The notes under the pieces: model-generated
What the model saw: only the letters and a program-made list of their open reading frames with translations
Database searches by the model: none
Told to the model about the DNA's origin: nothing
NCBI RefSeq assembly: GCF_014889545.1
Contig: NZ_QKOF01000006.1
Coordinates: 372,001-436,000 of the forward strand
Origin: Methanothermobacter thermautotrophicus
GTDB lineage: Archaea > Methanobacteriota > Methanobacteria > Methanobacteriales > Methanothermobacteraceae
Reading direction: 5' to 3'
Length of the DNA stretch: 64,000 bases
Translations under genes and position numbers: made by a program
Shown here: one piece after another, positions 9,456-17,018 of the stretch
Layout: each line of letters begins with the position of its first letter
How positions within the stretch are numbered: the stretch's first letter is position 1

Positions 9456-10550
9456 TTAAAGGTAATGGATTTCCTCCTTAACCCTGGAGCAGATACCTGA
9501 TGCAAGCCTCTCTGCATCCTCCCTGGACCTGTGGGTGGCAAGCACGGTCACGAGGGGTTCACCCTCCTCAATGATGGCCCCCTTGACCGGAAGGTCATGG
9601 GCCCCTGGAGTTTCTATCTCACCAACACGGCACCTTGCAGGGGCATAGATTATCCTCTTAACAGCATACCTCTGGGGCTCCGGTTTTTCTATAAGCTCCC
9701 CCATACACGCCCTGATATGGGCATCCACCATGTTGATCCCCAGGGATGCCTCAGCACACTCAAAGGTCCCCTGTATCCGCGGGTTTACCTCTATAACATA
9801 CAGCTCGGAGTCCCTCATGATTAGGTCGACGCCGTTGGATCCGCGGAGTGATAGGTCAAGTATGAGGTCACTGGCAAGCTCCTCAATCTCTCCTGATGGC
9901 CCGGGTGTAATGTTACCGGCGTAGATGAACTGTCCCTCAAATCCAGGGACTTTCCTGTCTATGATCTGTCTGCTCGTAAGGACAGTCATGGCCTCCTCTC
10001 CGGTTGAAAGAACAGAGGCACTCACCGGGACGCCCTCAATGTACTCCTGGAGGATGAACTCCCCATCCATTTCATGATGATCTGTGACACCGAACCCTCC
10101 AGCCCCGGAGACCGGCTTTGCGATGTACTTCTTCTCCCCCGCAGATACAATCTCCATGGCCTCGGCCGGGTCACTGATGAGGTGTGTCTCGGGTGTGGGG
10201 TACGAGTTCCTGATCCTCCTGTAGAGGCGGTACTTATCCTCCACGTGATCAGTCCGGGAGTTGCCAATCACCTTCCCCCAGGGAAGCTGGGGTGCACCTG
10301 TCAGGGGTATTATCCCATCAGCCCTATCAATAAAATCTGCGGCTGCTTCGAGGAGCTTTTCCTGGCTGAAGTTCTCATGGAATCTCCCGCAGCTTTCACC
10401 GCTCCGCTCATTCAGCATGCACCTTCTTTCGGTGTAGTGTTTGAAGTCTGCTGTGCAGTAGTATCCTGCAGAGTAGACCCTGTACCCCAATCTGAAGGCT
10501 GATTCAGCCACAGGCCGGGTGTTGACGCCTATTACCAGTAGTTCCTCCAT
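9456..10550 (-). CDS. ATP-grasp carboxylate ligase, unassigned substrate
   Basis: This predicted ATP-dependent ligase resembles the biotin-carboxylase-related ATP-grasp proteins of archaea. The N terminus has a Rossmann-like start (LLVIGVNTRPVAESA). The ATP-grasp core follows, with YIAKPVSGAGGFGV at about 140-155, the FILQEYIEGVPVS strand at about 165-180, and the metal-binding ELYVIEVNPRIQGTFE at about 250-265. Cysteines cluster near the N terminus (ERRCMLNERSGESCG). The start is ATG 10550; a GTG three codons upstream is also possible. It lies just downstream of two tRNA-Gln genes on the same strand. The substrate cannot be deduced. Confidence 0.85.
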   Translation of the reverse strand: MEELLVIGVNTRPVAESAFRLGYRVYSAGYYCTADFKHYTERRCMLNERSGESCGRFHENFSQEKLLEAAADFIDRADGIIPLTGAPQLPWGKVIGNSRTDHVEDKYRLYRRIRNSYPTPETHLISDPAEAMEIVSAGEKKYIAKPVSGAGGFGVTDHHEMDGEFILQEYIEGVPVSASVLSTGEEAMTVLTSRQIIDRKVPGFEGQFIYAGNITPGPSGEIEELASDLILDLSLRGSNGVDLIMRDSELYVIEVNPRIQGTFECAEASLGINMVDAHIRACMGELIEKPEPQRYAVKRIIYAPARCRVGEIETPGAHDLPVKGAIIEEGEPLVTVLATHRSREDAERLASGICSRVKEEIHYL

Positions 10551-10574
10551 TTTAAACACAGAATCAGTGGTTTG

Positions 10575-10647
<73 letters not shown>

Positions 10648-10674
10648 ATGACAGTTATTAGGTGGTGATGTTCT

Positions 10675-10684
10675 TCATAAATAG
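10675..10684 (-). promoter_or_regulatory. TATA box of tRNA-Gln (TTG)
   Basis: On the minus strand a CTATTTATG element is centred about 33 bases upstream of the mature tRNA 5' end, the expected place for an archaeal TATA box with a short leader. Confidence 0.5.
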
Positions 10685-10715
10685 GTTTCGATAAAAGGGG
10701 GGTGTTATGGGGGGA

Positions 10716-10787
10716 TAGTCCCGAGCGGAGTCGAACCGCTATCGATGGATCCAGAGTCCATCAGGATTGCCATTACCCCACGGGACT
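10716..10787 (-). tRNA. tRNA-Gln (anticodon CTG)
   Basis: This is a 72-base cloverleaf with acceptor and T arms identical to those of the neighbouring tRNA-Gln. The anticodon loop CTCTGGA carries CTG, reading CAG. The differences from its neighbour are mostly in the anticodon and D arms. The two genes together read both Gln codons and probably arose by tandem duplication. Confidence 0.95.
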
Positions 10788-10833
10788 ATGCTTAAAAAGA
10801 GCTCATATCGGCAAGATAAACTTACATGGAACC

Positions 10834-10843
10834 CATATAAATA
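10834..10843 (-). promoter_or_regulatory. TATA box of tRNA-Gln (CTG)
   Basis: On the minus strand TATTTATATG lies about 50 bases upstream of the tRNA 5' end, implying a leader of roughly 25 bases. It is the only strong TATA-like element between the heliorhodopsin gene and this tRNA. Confidence 0.45.
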
Positions 10844-10892
10844 CTTTTCGGTTTTCATGGCGCTGAACTTAAAATGTCTCCAGAAACAGTTT

Positions 10893-10906
10893 TAAAAAAA
10901 TAAAAC
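10893..10906 (-). terminator. T-run after the heliorhodopsin gene
   Basis: Read on the minus strand, the bases directly after the stop codon are TTTTATTTTTTTAAAA, a typical archaeal T-rich terminator that isolates this gene from the tRNA genes. Confidence 0.5.
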
Positions 10907-11731
10907 CTAGAAGGGTGAGAACACCCCTATGAACACCAGCCAGGCCAGCAGGGTCTTTGCAACAAGGCTCAGTATGATGTAGACCCTCTCACCGTAGAGG
11001 TAGTCCCTCCATTTACCGACACCCCTGTACTGCAGCAGCATGTTGATGGAGAATGTGTTGAACATCACAAAGTAGATGAGCAGTGTGAGGTAGACGAAGT
11101 CAGGTGGCTGTGTCTCGGCGGAGCCCAGGGCGGCGATGAAGTAGGCTGCAATGACCACCCACGGGGTGAACCCGGAGATGCACCCAAGGATGTAGGGTGA
11201 CCAGTCGATCCTCTCGGTGTACTGGTTGATCTTCTCCATGAGGTACCCGAACATGATCATTGATGCATTGAGGACGAAGATCATCACAAGTGACCAGAGA
11301 TCCCACACCCCCACGAAGGTGGCCAGTATCACTATCATTATTGAACTTGAGAGAGCATACTCGTACCAGCGGTAGGGGTTCATACCCCTCTTAAGGTTCT
11401 CAACGTAGCTCTCATTCCTGAGGAAGGCTATTGTGAAGTGGGCCACCGCAGATATCAGAAGGAAGGATGCAAGGATCACACCCAGGTAGCTCACCGTGAA
11501 GGCCACCTCAGGGCTGGGAAGGACCTGGAATGACGGCGGATTCAGTGAGAGTACCTTGAACTTCAGGTAGAACGTGTAGATGTCCCTGTCCCAGGTCAGC
11601 AGGTAACCCAGTGCAACCATCAGAAGCCCCTGAATGAGGTGCAGGGTCCCGGCTGCCATGTTCAGCTTCCTGAGCCCCTCAAAACTTATAGGGGACTTCT
11701 CAATCATTCTAATTCTTTCAACATTATCCAT
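10907..11731 (-). CDS. Heliorhodopsin (seven-helix retinal-protein family)
   Basis: The 274-residue protein has seven hydrophobic helices and matches the heliorhodopsin family. Helix 3 starts with RWYEYALSSS, whose Glu (E124) corresponds to the Schiff-base counterion. Helix 7 has SLVAKTLLAW, whose Lys (K259) is the retinal-binding lysine. His residues in helices 1 and 2 (H31, H98) match the conserved His pair. Heliorhodopsins have the N terminus in the cytoplasm, opposite to type-1 rhodopsins; most known members do not pump ions and their role is unclear. The gene is monocistronic, with a TATA-like ATATTAAAAT about 40 bases upstream and a T-run after the stop. No carotenoid or retinal gene is adjacent, so whether it binds retinal is open. 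It was probably once annotated as a hypothetical membrane protein. Confidence 0.9.
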   Translation of the reverse strand: MDNVERIRMIEKSPISFEGLRKLNMAAGTLHLIQGLLMVALGYLLTWDRDIYTFYLKFKVLSLNPPSFQVLPSPEVAFTVSYLGVILASFLLISAVAHFTIAFLRNESYVENLKRGMNPYRWYEYALSSSIMIVILATFVGVWDLWSLVMIFVLNASMIMFGYLMEKINQYTERIDWSPYILGCISGFTPWVVIAAYFIAALGSAETQPPDFVYLTLLIYFVMFNTFSINMLLQYRGVGKWRDYLYGERVYIILSLVAKTLLAWLVFIGVFSPF

Positions 11732-11808
11732 AAAACACCCCCATAACAGTTATTATGTCAGTGAAACTATTTTAATATTTCTATCAGGCAGCCCATCATG
11801 AAAACGGA

Positions 11809-11887
11809 TCTATGGATGCTTCCGGAACCCAAAACTCATAGATCAAGCAAAATCAAACCATAAGAACACGGGTCTATGGATGCTTCC
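11809..11887. repeat. 15-base direct repeat in the heliorhodopsin-ppcA spacer
   Basis: TCTATGGATGCTTCC occurs at 11809-11823 and again at 11873-11887, 64 bases apart. A looser echo (AAAGGATGCTGAA) follows near 11901. The 222-base spacer carries no ORF of note. The role is unknown; it may be a relic of a local duplication. Confidence 0.6.
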
Positions 11888-11953
11888 AGAATCATCATCT
11901 AAAGGATGCTGAATGGGGGTGGCAGCGCTTAAAATGAAGAAATTGTGAGGGTT

Positions 11954-13405
11954 TTAGCCTAGGAACTTCCTCTGGCTTGCAGCCTCAAGGATGAGCTCCT
12001 GGAGGTTAGCTGTCCTGTTGATCCTGAGGGCCCTTATGATCTCCTCAGTGGTTTTCATGTGCCCCTCATCATACTCGGGTTCAAGGTACTCCTCAAAGGC
12101 TGATTTAACCTCAGGGCTCAGGAATGGTGATTCAGGGTTGACGTACCTTGCAGCATCATGTAGGTCCCTCCTAAGTCCAGGGCAGGCCTCCTCAATGAAT
12201 TCAAGGTCACCTGATGATAGTGCGTTGAACCCGAGGAGCTCGGGGGGAACTCCCAGTGAGTACAGGGCTGCTGTGAAGGTTATGGCACGTGGGAGTGAAA
12301 CGTTGCCCATGCTCCTCGAGTATCCGAAGAGTCCTATGTGGAGCTTCCTCTTCCTCCTCCCTGGCACGTACCTGGCAACCCTGTTTATGATGTCCACGAG
12401 GTCCATGACCTGCCTCCTGTACTCCCTGCAGTAGTCTGAGATTATCTCAAGGACCCTTCCACCTTCAATTTCAGCTGCCCTGCCAGGTTTAACAGACCTG
12501 AGCTGCTTTATGCCCTTAATGACCTCTGATGGTTCATGGTCGTACTTGAAGGATGACTGTACAGTGAATGTGTGGGCCCCCCTGTATTCACCTGTAACGT
12601 CCCTCACATTATCCGGGCGGAGGTTACCCCTGAAGGGGGCTGAACCCATACCTATTATCGGGTAGAGTTTAACTCCGGTCTCTTCCTCAAGGTCCCTGAA
12701 GTCTGAGAGGGCTATCCTGTTGAGGAGTGTGGCTGATATCATACCATAGTTCATGGCAGGGTCTGACCTTGCAAGGAAGACCCTCTGCTCCATGATGTCC
12801 TTACCATCAAGGTACTCTCCCGTGATCTTACCGGCGTTCAGCATCCCCTCATGGTCCTCGAAGAGGGGGATAACGTTTATCTCGTCGGGCCGGAATTCAC
12901 CTATCCACTCCTTGACGGTCACACCATCTGCAAGCTGCAGCCTCTCCTTGCCCTTAACGAAGTCCAGGTAGTAGCTGTGGATCCGGTTGAGGCAGCTGCT
13001 TGATGAGGTCATGGGGAGTATGACCTCGAAGACCGGGGCCACGTCCATTCCGTAGAAGAGGCTTGCGGTGTCATAGGATCTTGGTATGCTCTCAAGGGTC
13101 TCCAGGAGTATCTTTGCCTCGGCCCTCTCGACTGTGGGGTTGGGAACCCTCAGGGTGAGCCTCAGATCCTCGCCGAGGACATGGTCCTGGAAGAAGGCCT
13201 GGTACTTTGTGAGGAGCTTCTTAACAACGTAGTTGTCCACTTCCTTGCCCTCACAGTCCCACATCTGTTCGTCACATCCCAGGTGCGAGAAGACGTAGTA
13301 GGCCTCCCTTATCTCGTCTTCACCGCCCAGTTCAGGTTCTTCTGCAAAAAATGGAGGATTCACGTTGTCTGGGTGCTGTGTACTCATGCATCTTGGAACC
13401 TTCAT
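11954..13405 (-). CDS. ppcA: Archaeal-type phosphoenolpyruvate carboxylase
   Basis: This cytoplasmic enzyme carboxylates PEP to oxaloacetate and feeds the incomplete reductive TCA route used for anabolism in this lineage. The 483-residue protein is about half the length of bacterial PEPC, which is diagnostic of the archaeal type. It begins with KVPRCMSTQHPDNVNPPFF, the family signature. Other conserved parts are the LFYGMDVAPVFEVILPMTSS segment and GRKRKLHIGLFGYSRS. I prefer ATG 13405, preceded by CGGAGTG, over the GTG three codons upstream. A TATA-like CTTATATTT lies at about 13437-13446. It is divergent from the small gene at 13496. Confidence 0.96.
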   Translation of the reverse strand: MKVPRCMSTQHPDNVNPPFFAEEPELGGEDEIREAYYVFSHLGCDEQMWDCEGKEVDNYVVKKLLTKYQAFFQDHVLGEDLRLTLRVPNPTVERAEAKILLETLESIPRSYDTASLFYGMDVAPVFEVILPMTSSSSCLNRIHSYYLDFVKGKERLQLADGVTVKEWIGEFRPDEINVIPLFEDHEGMLNAGKITGEYLDGKDIMEQRVFLARSDPAMNYGMISATLLNRIALSDFRDLEEETGVKLYPIIGMGSAPFRGNLRPDNVRDVTGEYRGAHTFTVQSSFKYDHEPSEVIKGIKQLRSVKPGRAAEIEGGRVLEIISDYCREYRRQVMDLVDIINRVARYVPGRRKRKLHIGLFGYSRSMGNVSLPRAITFTAALYSLGVPPELLGFNALSSGDLEFIEEACPGLRRDLHDAARYVNPESPFLSPEVKSAFEEYLEPEYDEGHMKTTEEIIRALRINRTANLQELILEAASQRKFLG

Positions 13406-13495
13406 CTTTAACACTCCGGGATGATATTTCTGTGGACTGAAATATAAGGATGATGAATTTTATAACCTCAGAGGAGGACATTCAGAAGGCTTAAC

Positions 13496-13759
13496 ATGAA
13501 GGAGTTCGCGGTCCTGATGACCCTCCGGGGGAGTGGCATACCAGAGGATAAACTGAAGGAATATGCTGTTGACCTCACAGGGGAGGTCGATGGGAGAATT
13601 TTCCCTGGATGGACAGAGAAGGAGATGGTTAAAAGGGAGGTTATGAGGATCATAAGGCGATTCCTCATGAGGAACCTCCCAGATGATACGCCGGACAGGA
13701 TAAGGGCCGTCGATGAGGCCCAGGAGGCCCTTATGGATATATTTGAGAGGTATCAGTGA
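13496..13759 (+). CDS. Small hypothetical protein upstream of a YgjP-like protease
   Basis: The 87-residue charged soluble protein belongs to no family I recognise. Its central segment (FPGWTEKEMVKREVMRIIRRF) and the Asp/Arg-rich C-terminal helix suggest an all-helical fold. A TATA-like TTTTATAA lies at about 13457-13465, 31 bases before the ATG. Its stop is 4 bases before the metallopeptidase gene, so the two form an operon. Confidence 0.7.
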   Translation: MKEFAVLMTLRGSGIPEDKLKEYAVDLTGEVDGRIFPGWTEKEMVKREVMRIIRRFLMRNLPDDTPDRIRAVDEAQEALMDIFERYQ

Positions 13760-13763
13760 TAGA

Positions 13764-14330
13764 ATGGACAGTTTAATTGTGGGAGACCTGGAGGTCAGAT
13801 GTGAGGTCCTATACAGGAGGGTTAAGAACCCGAGGATTGAGCTTAGATTCGACAGCCTCCGCCTGATACTCCCCGCAGATTTCAGGGGGGACCCCATGGA
13901 TGTTCTATCATCAAGGGGTGACTGGATCCAGAGGAAGATCCATGAGTTCCATGAGATGCTTGAGAGGGCATCTGACCTCGAACTGGAGTACCGGCGGGAT
14001 GGTGAGCTGAGGACCCTTGTCAGGGGCTTCCTGGACCATTACTCGGATGTCCTGGGTGTAGATTATGGGAGGGTCCGCTTCAGGAGGATGAAGTCCCGCT
14101 GGGGTAGCTGCAGCTCCAGGGGCAACCTCAGCTTCAACACGCTCCTCTCCCACCTCCCGGAGGGGATGGTGGAGTACGTTGTGCTCCATGAAATGGCCCA
14201 CCTCCTGGAGATGAATCACAGCCCGAGGTTCTGGGCCATCCTTGAATCGGAGATGCCGGACTTCGCTGAAAGGAGGAGGATGCTTGGGTACTACTGGACC
14301 CGGCTGCGCATGGAGGGCCTGGTGGATTAG
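13764..14330 (+). CDS. YgjP-like (DUF45/M48-type) zinc metallopeptidase
   Basis: This is a predicted cytoplasmic zinc protease of the YgjP/SprT-like group. The 188-residue protein has SRWGSCSSRGNLSFN at about 114-128 and the HEXXH zinc motif HEMAH (H142, E143, H146). The third ligand region NHSPRFW follows, all in family order. ATG 13764 sits 4 bases after the upstream gene. The last four bases overlap convergently with the end of the DUF498 gene. The substrate is unknown. Confidence 0.9.
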   Translation: MDSLIVGDLEVRCEVLYRRVKNPRIELRFDSLRLILPADFRGDPMDVLSSRGDWIQRKIHEFHEMLERASDLELEYRRDGELRTLVRGFLDHYSDVLGVDYGRVRFRRMKSRWGSCSSRGNLSFNTLLSHLPEGMVEYVVLHEMAHLLEMNHSPRFWAILESEMPDFAERRRMLGYYWTRLRMEGLVD

Positions 14331-14662
14331 CAGGTCACATGTATTATGGCTGCAACCCTTTTACCGGCACTTCTCTCATCATTGTACCTTTTTATGGCCT
14401 CACAGGTTGGGAGTACAGTTGCTTCTGATCTGAACCCGGTTTTAAGGGCTCCATGTATCCCTGAGCCTATGATTATTGAGTCGGGCTTCTCTTCCAGGAG
14501 TTCATGGAGTTCCTCCTCTGCCATGAGATGGGATGTTCCATGTTTTCTCCTTGATATCTCCTTCCTCCTTGGTGTCACGGTCCCATCAACGTGCACCACG
14601 ATGTCTGATCGGTATTCACGTCCCCTGTATGTCACGGATCCGAATCTGCAATCTGAGAACAT
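14327..14662 (-). CDS. Mth938-domain (DUF498) protein
   Basis: The 111-residue protein is recognisable as the MTH938 homologue, the archetype of the Mth938-like domain whose crystal structure is known. It has the family core SIIIGSGIHGALK at about 65-77, then the LPTCEAIKRYN helix and a hydrophobic final strand. Related domains occur in human AAMDC and in NDUFAF3; the archaeal role is unknown. It is convergent with the YgjP-like gene and follows the TIGR04076-like gene on the same strand. Confidence 0.9.
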   Translation of the reverse strand: MFSDCRFGSVTYRGREYRSDIVVHVDGTVTPRRKEISRRKHGTSHLMAEEELHELLEEKPDSIIIGSGIHGALKTGFRSEATVLPTCEAIKRYNDERSAGKRVAAIIHVTC

Positions 14663-14680
14663 GTTCCCACTTTTCAGTGT

Positions 14681-14980
14681 TTATTTCAGTCTCCTGACCC
14701 TGAATATGACTGTGCCGCCCTCTGTGTAGGGTTCACCGGGGTCCACGCACTGCATGTAGGCGTGCTCCTCATCGCCGTCCACTGTGAGTCCAAGCTCAAC
14801 CGGGCACCAGTTCCTCTCGAGGATTGTGGTGTAGTGCAGGAGCGTGGATAGGGCGTGTGTGCAGAGGGCGTCTGTCCTTTCAAGGTCTATCTCTGGGTCG
14901 TCAACTATTATCCGGTCCCCCTCCCGGTACACAGGGCACTTACCCCTTATCTCATGCACCTGTATCTCAAGCACATCCAT
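14681..14980 (-). CDS. Small Cys-containing protein, TIGR04076-like
   Basis: The 99-residue soluble protein resembles the TIGR04076 family: an N-terminal strand with RGKCPVYREGDRI, a central LCTHALSTLLHYT segment and an acidic region ending in EGGTVIFRVRR. Four Cys residues could bind metal or a cluster. I chose the second Met (ATG 14980). It is divergent from the DtxR-like regulator and shares its 66-base control region, including the 16-base palindrome, so it may be under that regulator. Confidence 0.65.
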   Translation of the reverse strand: MDVLEIQVHEIRGKCPVYREGDRIIVDDPEIDLERTDALCTHALSTLLHYTTILERNWCPVELGLTVDGDEEHAYMQCVDPGEPYTEGGTVIFRVRRLK

Positions 14981-15019
14981 CACCTTTCATTGATATGAAT
15001 GGCAAAACTTAAATAGGTT

Positions 15020-15035
15020 TTGAATATATATTCAA
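15020..15035. promoter_or_regulatory. Perfect 16-base palindrome, likely operator of the DtxR-like regulator
   Basis: TTGAATATATATTCAA is a perfect inverted repeat located between two divergent genes. For the plus strand a TATA-like CTTAAATAG lies just upstream (15009-15016), so the palindrome covers the start-site region. For the minus-strand gene its TATATA core is at the right distance to act as the TATA box. A regulator bound here would block both genes. Confidence 0.6.
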
Positions 15036-15046
15036 TTGGTGTCTTT

Positions 15047-15441
15047 ATGGAACTAACAAGGAGCATGGAAAACTACCTCGAGACATTATACAGGTTAAGG
15101 AGTCACGGGATCGTTAAAACCTCTGACCTGTCATCAAGAATGAATGTCAGACCAGCCAGCGTAACACAGATGCTCAAGAGGCTCCATGAAATGGGTCTTG
15201 TCATCTACCACCCTACATGGGGGCTGAACTCACAGATGAGGGAAGGGAGATTGCAGAGATGATACTCAGGAGGCACATGATACTGGAGTGCTTCTTCCAC
15301 AACGTCCTCGGAATGGACCTTGAATCATCCTATGAGGAGGCCTCCCGCATGAAGCATGAGCTCTTTGGGGAAACAGAGGCAGCCCTCAGGAGGTACCTAA
15401 GGAACCCATCAAGGTGTCCCCATGGCATCCCCATACCCTAA
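15047..15441 (+). pseudogene. DtxR/MntR-family metal regulator, frameshifted by one base
   Basis: The N-terminal half (from ATG 15047) is a winged helix with MENYLETLYRLRSHG and ASVTQMLKRLHEMGLVIYHP, typical of DtxR/MntR/IdeR repressors. The frame then derails at the CCC run 15211-15213. The next frame continues with MGAELTDEGREIAEMIL and ends with CPHGIPIP, the normal DtxR dimerisation-domain ending. Adding one C restores a 131-residue protein of family length. Metal ligands are plausible (Glu and His in the ASRMKHELF helix, Cys-His in CPHG). It is either a sequencing error or a very recent mutation, because both halves are otherwise intact. Confidence 0.85.
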
Positions 15442-15473
15442 GGTATTTAAGGGATGATGCCACTTTAAGGAAC

Positions 15474-15764
15474 ATGAAGACAGGAGCAGACAGATTTCTC
15501 GAGGAACTACCTGCAGTTGCAGATGCATTCAAAAACTTCAGGGAAGCAGTTAGATCTGAGGGTAAACTCACAGAGAGGGAGAAACTTCTCATATCAGTGG
15601 CCTGTTCGGTTGCAGTCAGGTGTGATGCGTGCACAAGGAGACACGCAGAAGAGGCCCTTGAGGCAGGTATAACAGAGGGGGAACTTGCAGAGGCCGCTGC
15701 AGTGGCTGCACTGATAAGGGCGGGTTCTGCGATGAACACGGCATCAGCCATATTCAGGGACTGA
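15474..15764 (+). CDS. Carboxymuconolactone decarboxylase/AhpD-like protein
   Basis: The 96-residue protein is all-helical and has the AhpD-like core: EREKLLISVACSV, the CxxC pair in VRCDACTRRHAEEALEAGI (about 51-54) with a nearby His, and a small C-terminal helix. Proteins of this fold act as thiol peroxidase/disulphide reductants or decarboxylases; the CxxCxxxH arrangement favours the redox type. A TATA-like GGTATTTAA at about 15441-15449 implies its own promoter just after the DtxR-like gene. Its 3' end overlaps convergently with the membrane-protein gene. Confidence 0.85.
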   Translation: MKTGADRFLEELPAVADAFKNFREAVRSEGKLTEREKLLISVACSVAVRCDACTRRHAEEALEAGITEGELAEAAAVAALIRAGSAMNTASAIFRD

Positions 15765-16211
15765 TTCCCTGATGCACATCAATCCTCAGGATGAACTTCA
15801 GCACAAATTTGAGGCCATAAAGGAATACAGCCACAGCAAGGACGACCATCGCAACAAGGAGTGCGAACCTGACAGAGTAGAACACGTAGACGTTCCTGAA
15901 GGTGAAGGGGAAGACACTGTAAAGGGATGATACCATAAGGTACCCCAGTGCACTCAGGATAATCTGCATGAAGGTCCGAACCATTGCTTCCTGTATACCA
16001 TGAAAAGGGCATTGGCAGCCAGACTGGCACCCACCACAGCATTTAATAGTGGTGTAATGTCCCTGAAGGAATCTGCAATGAAGGAGATATCCCAGCTCAT
16101 CACACTGTTTATGATGTAGAGGAGGACGAGGTTGGCTACAATGCCAGCCACGAACTCAGAATTTTTAAATTTCTTATCCCCCAGGAATTCCACCAGAATT
16201 TTACTGGCCAT
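15754..16211 (-). pseudogene. Four-helix membrane protein, frameshifted by one base
   Basis: The first half starts at ATG 16211, overlapping the end of the nitroreductase gene. It encodes DKKFKNSEFVAGIVANLVLL and ends prematurely soon after FMVYRKQW. The second half resumes in the next frame as AMVRTFMQIILSALGYLM and ends at 15754. One extra A on the coding strand near 15985-15992 would give a continuous 152-residue protein with four membrane helices (…VYRKAMVRTF…). No family recognised. It is the last gene of the nitroreductase operon. Confidence 0.7.
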
Positions 16212-16944
16212 TTTCAGCACCATAGATGAATGTGCCGGTGTAGGTGTAGTCTTTGAGTTCATCCACGTCATCAAGAACTCTGAATTCAGACCTGTAACCG
16301 TGGTACTCAAGTGAGATCCTGAGGTGTGCAAGGGCTATCCCCATATCGATGGGGTTCCATCTCCCCACAAGGCGCCTCTTGAGGGGGTTCTGGATTCTGC
16401 AGTATGCATGGATCTTCCCATTACCACCGGTCAGGTACCATGGCTGGTTGTTAACAGCGGAGGGGGCAAGTCTCACAGCCTCGAGGATATCATCCATCCC
16501 TTTAATCTCTGTTATCTCACTGAGGGGCTTCCTCTTGAACTCTGAATGCTCCCTGTGGACGGGTTCAGCGGCAGCACCAAAGGCCAGCAGTATGACGAAA
16601 TCAAGGTCCGACTTAACATGGTCCCTCAGTCGGGGGATTCCCTGCCAGCAGCTCCCGAGGCCCATCCCTGAGATTCTGAGGTCCATCTGCTGGAGCATGA
16701 AGCCAACATTTGTTTTACCAGGATCACCATCTGAGAAGGCGGCTATGTAGTGTGGGGCCGGCGGCTGCATCCGTGTCTTAACATCCTCCCTCCCGAGGAC
16801 CCTGAATTCTGTATCAACATCCTCAAGCAGGGGTTCAAGTTTCCCCAGGTGGTCTTCAATCTCCCTGAGTTCATCCTCTGATGCAGGGCCCCTGTACTTT
16901 CTCGTGGATTTTCTTCTGAAAATGAATGGATAGAGTTCTTTCAT
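16201..16944 (-). CDS. Nitroreductase-family flavoprotein (TM1586-like)
   Basis: This is a predicted FMN-binding oxidoreductase. The 247-residue protein contains two half-domains, the first beginning with FRRKSTRKYRG, a nitroreductase FMN-phosphate signature. MQQMDLRISGMGLGSCW-like residues follow at about 85-100, and AVRLAPSAVNNQPWYL at about 155-170 is the second FMN motif. This single-chain pseudo-dimer layout fits the TM1586-type nitroreductases. The promoter has TTTAAATATATTATG at about 16962-16976, and AGGAGA lies 8 bases before the ATG. Physiological substrate unknown. Confidence 0.85.
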   Translation of the reverse strand: MKELYPFIFRRKSTRKYRGPASEDELREIEDHLGKLEPLLEDVDTEFRVLGREDVKTRMQPPAPHYIAAFSDGDPGKTNVGFMLQQMDLRISGMGLGSCWQGIPRLRDHVKSDLDFVILLAFGAAAEPVHREHSEFKRKPLSEITEIKGMDDILEAVRLAPSAVNNQPWYLTGGNGKIHAYCRIQNPLKRRLVGRWNPIDMGIALAHLRISLEYHGYRSEFRVLDDVDELKDYTYTGTFIYGAENGQ

Positions 16945-17018
16945 AACAGTATCTCCTATGTTTCATAATATATTTAAAGTGCCCTGAATTTTCTTCAATC
17001 CATGAGTGATCCGGACAG

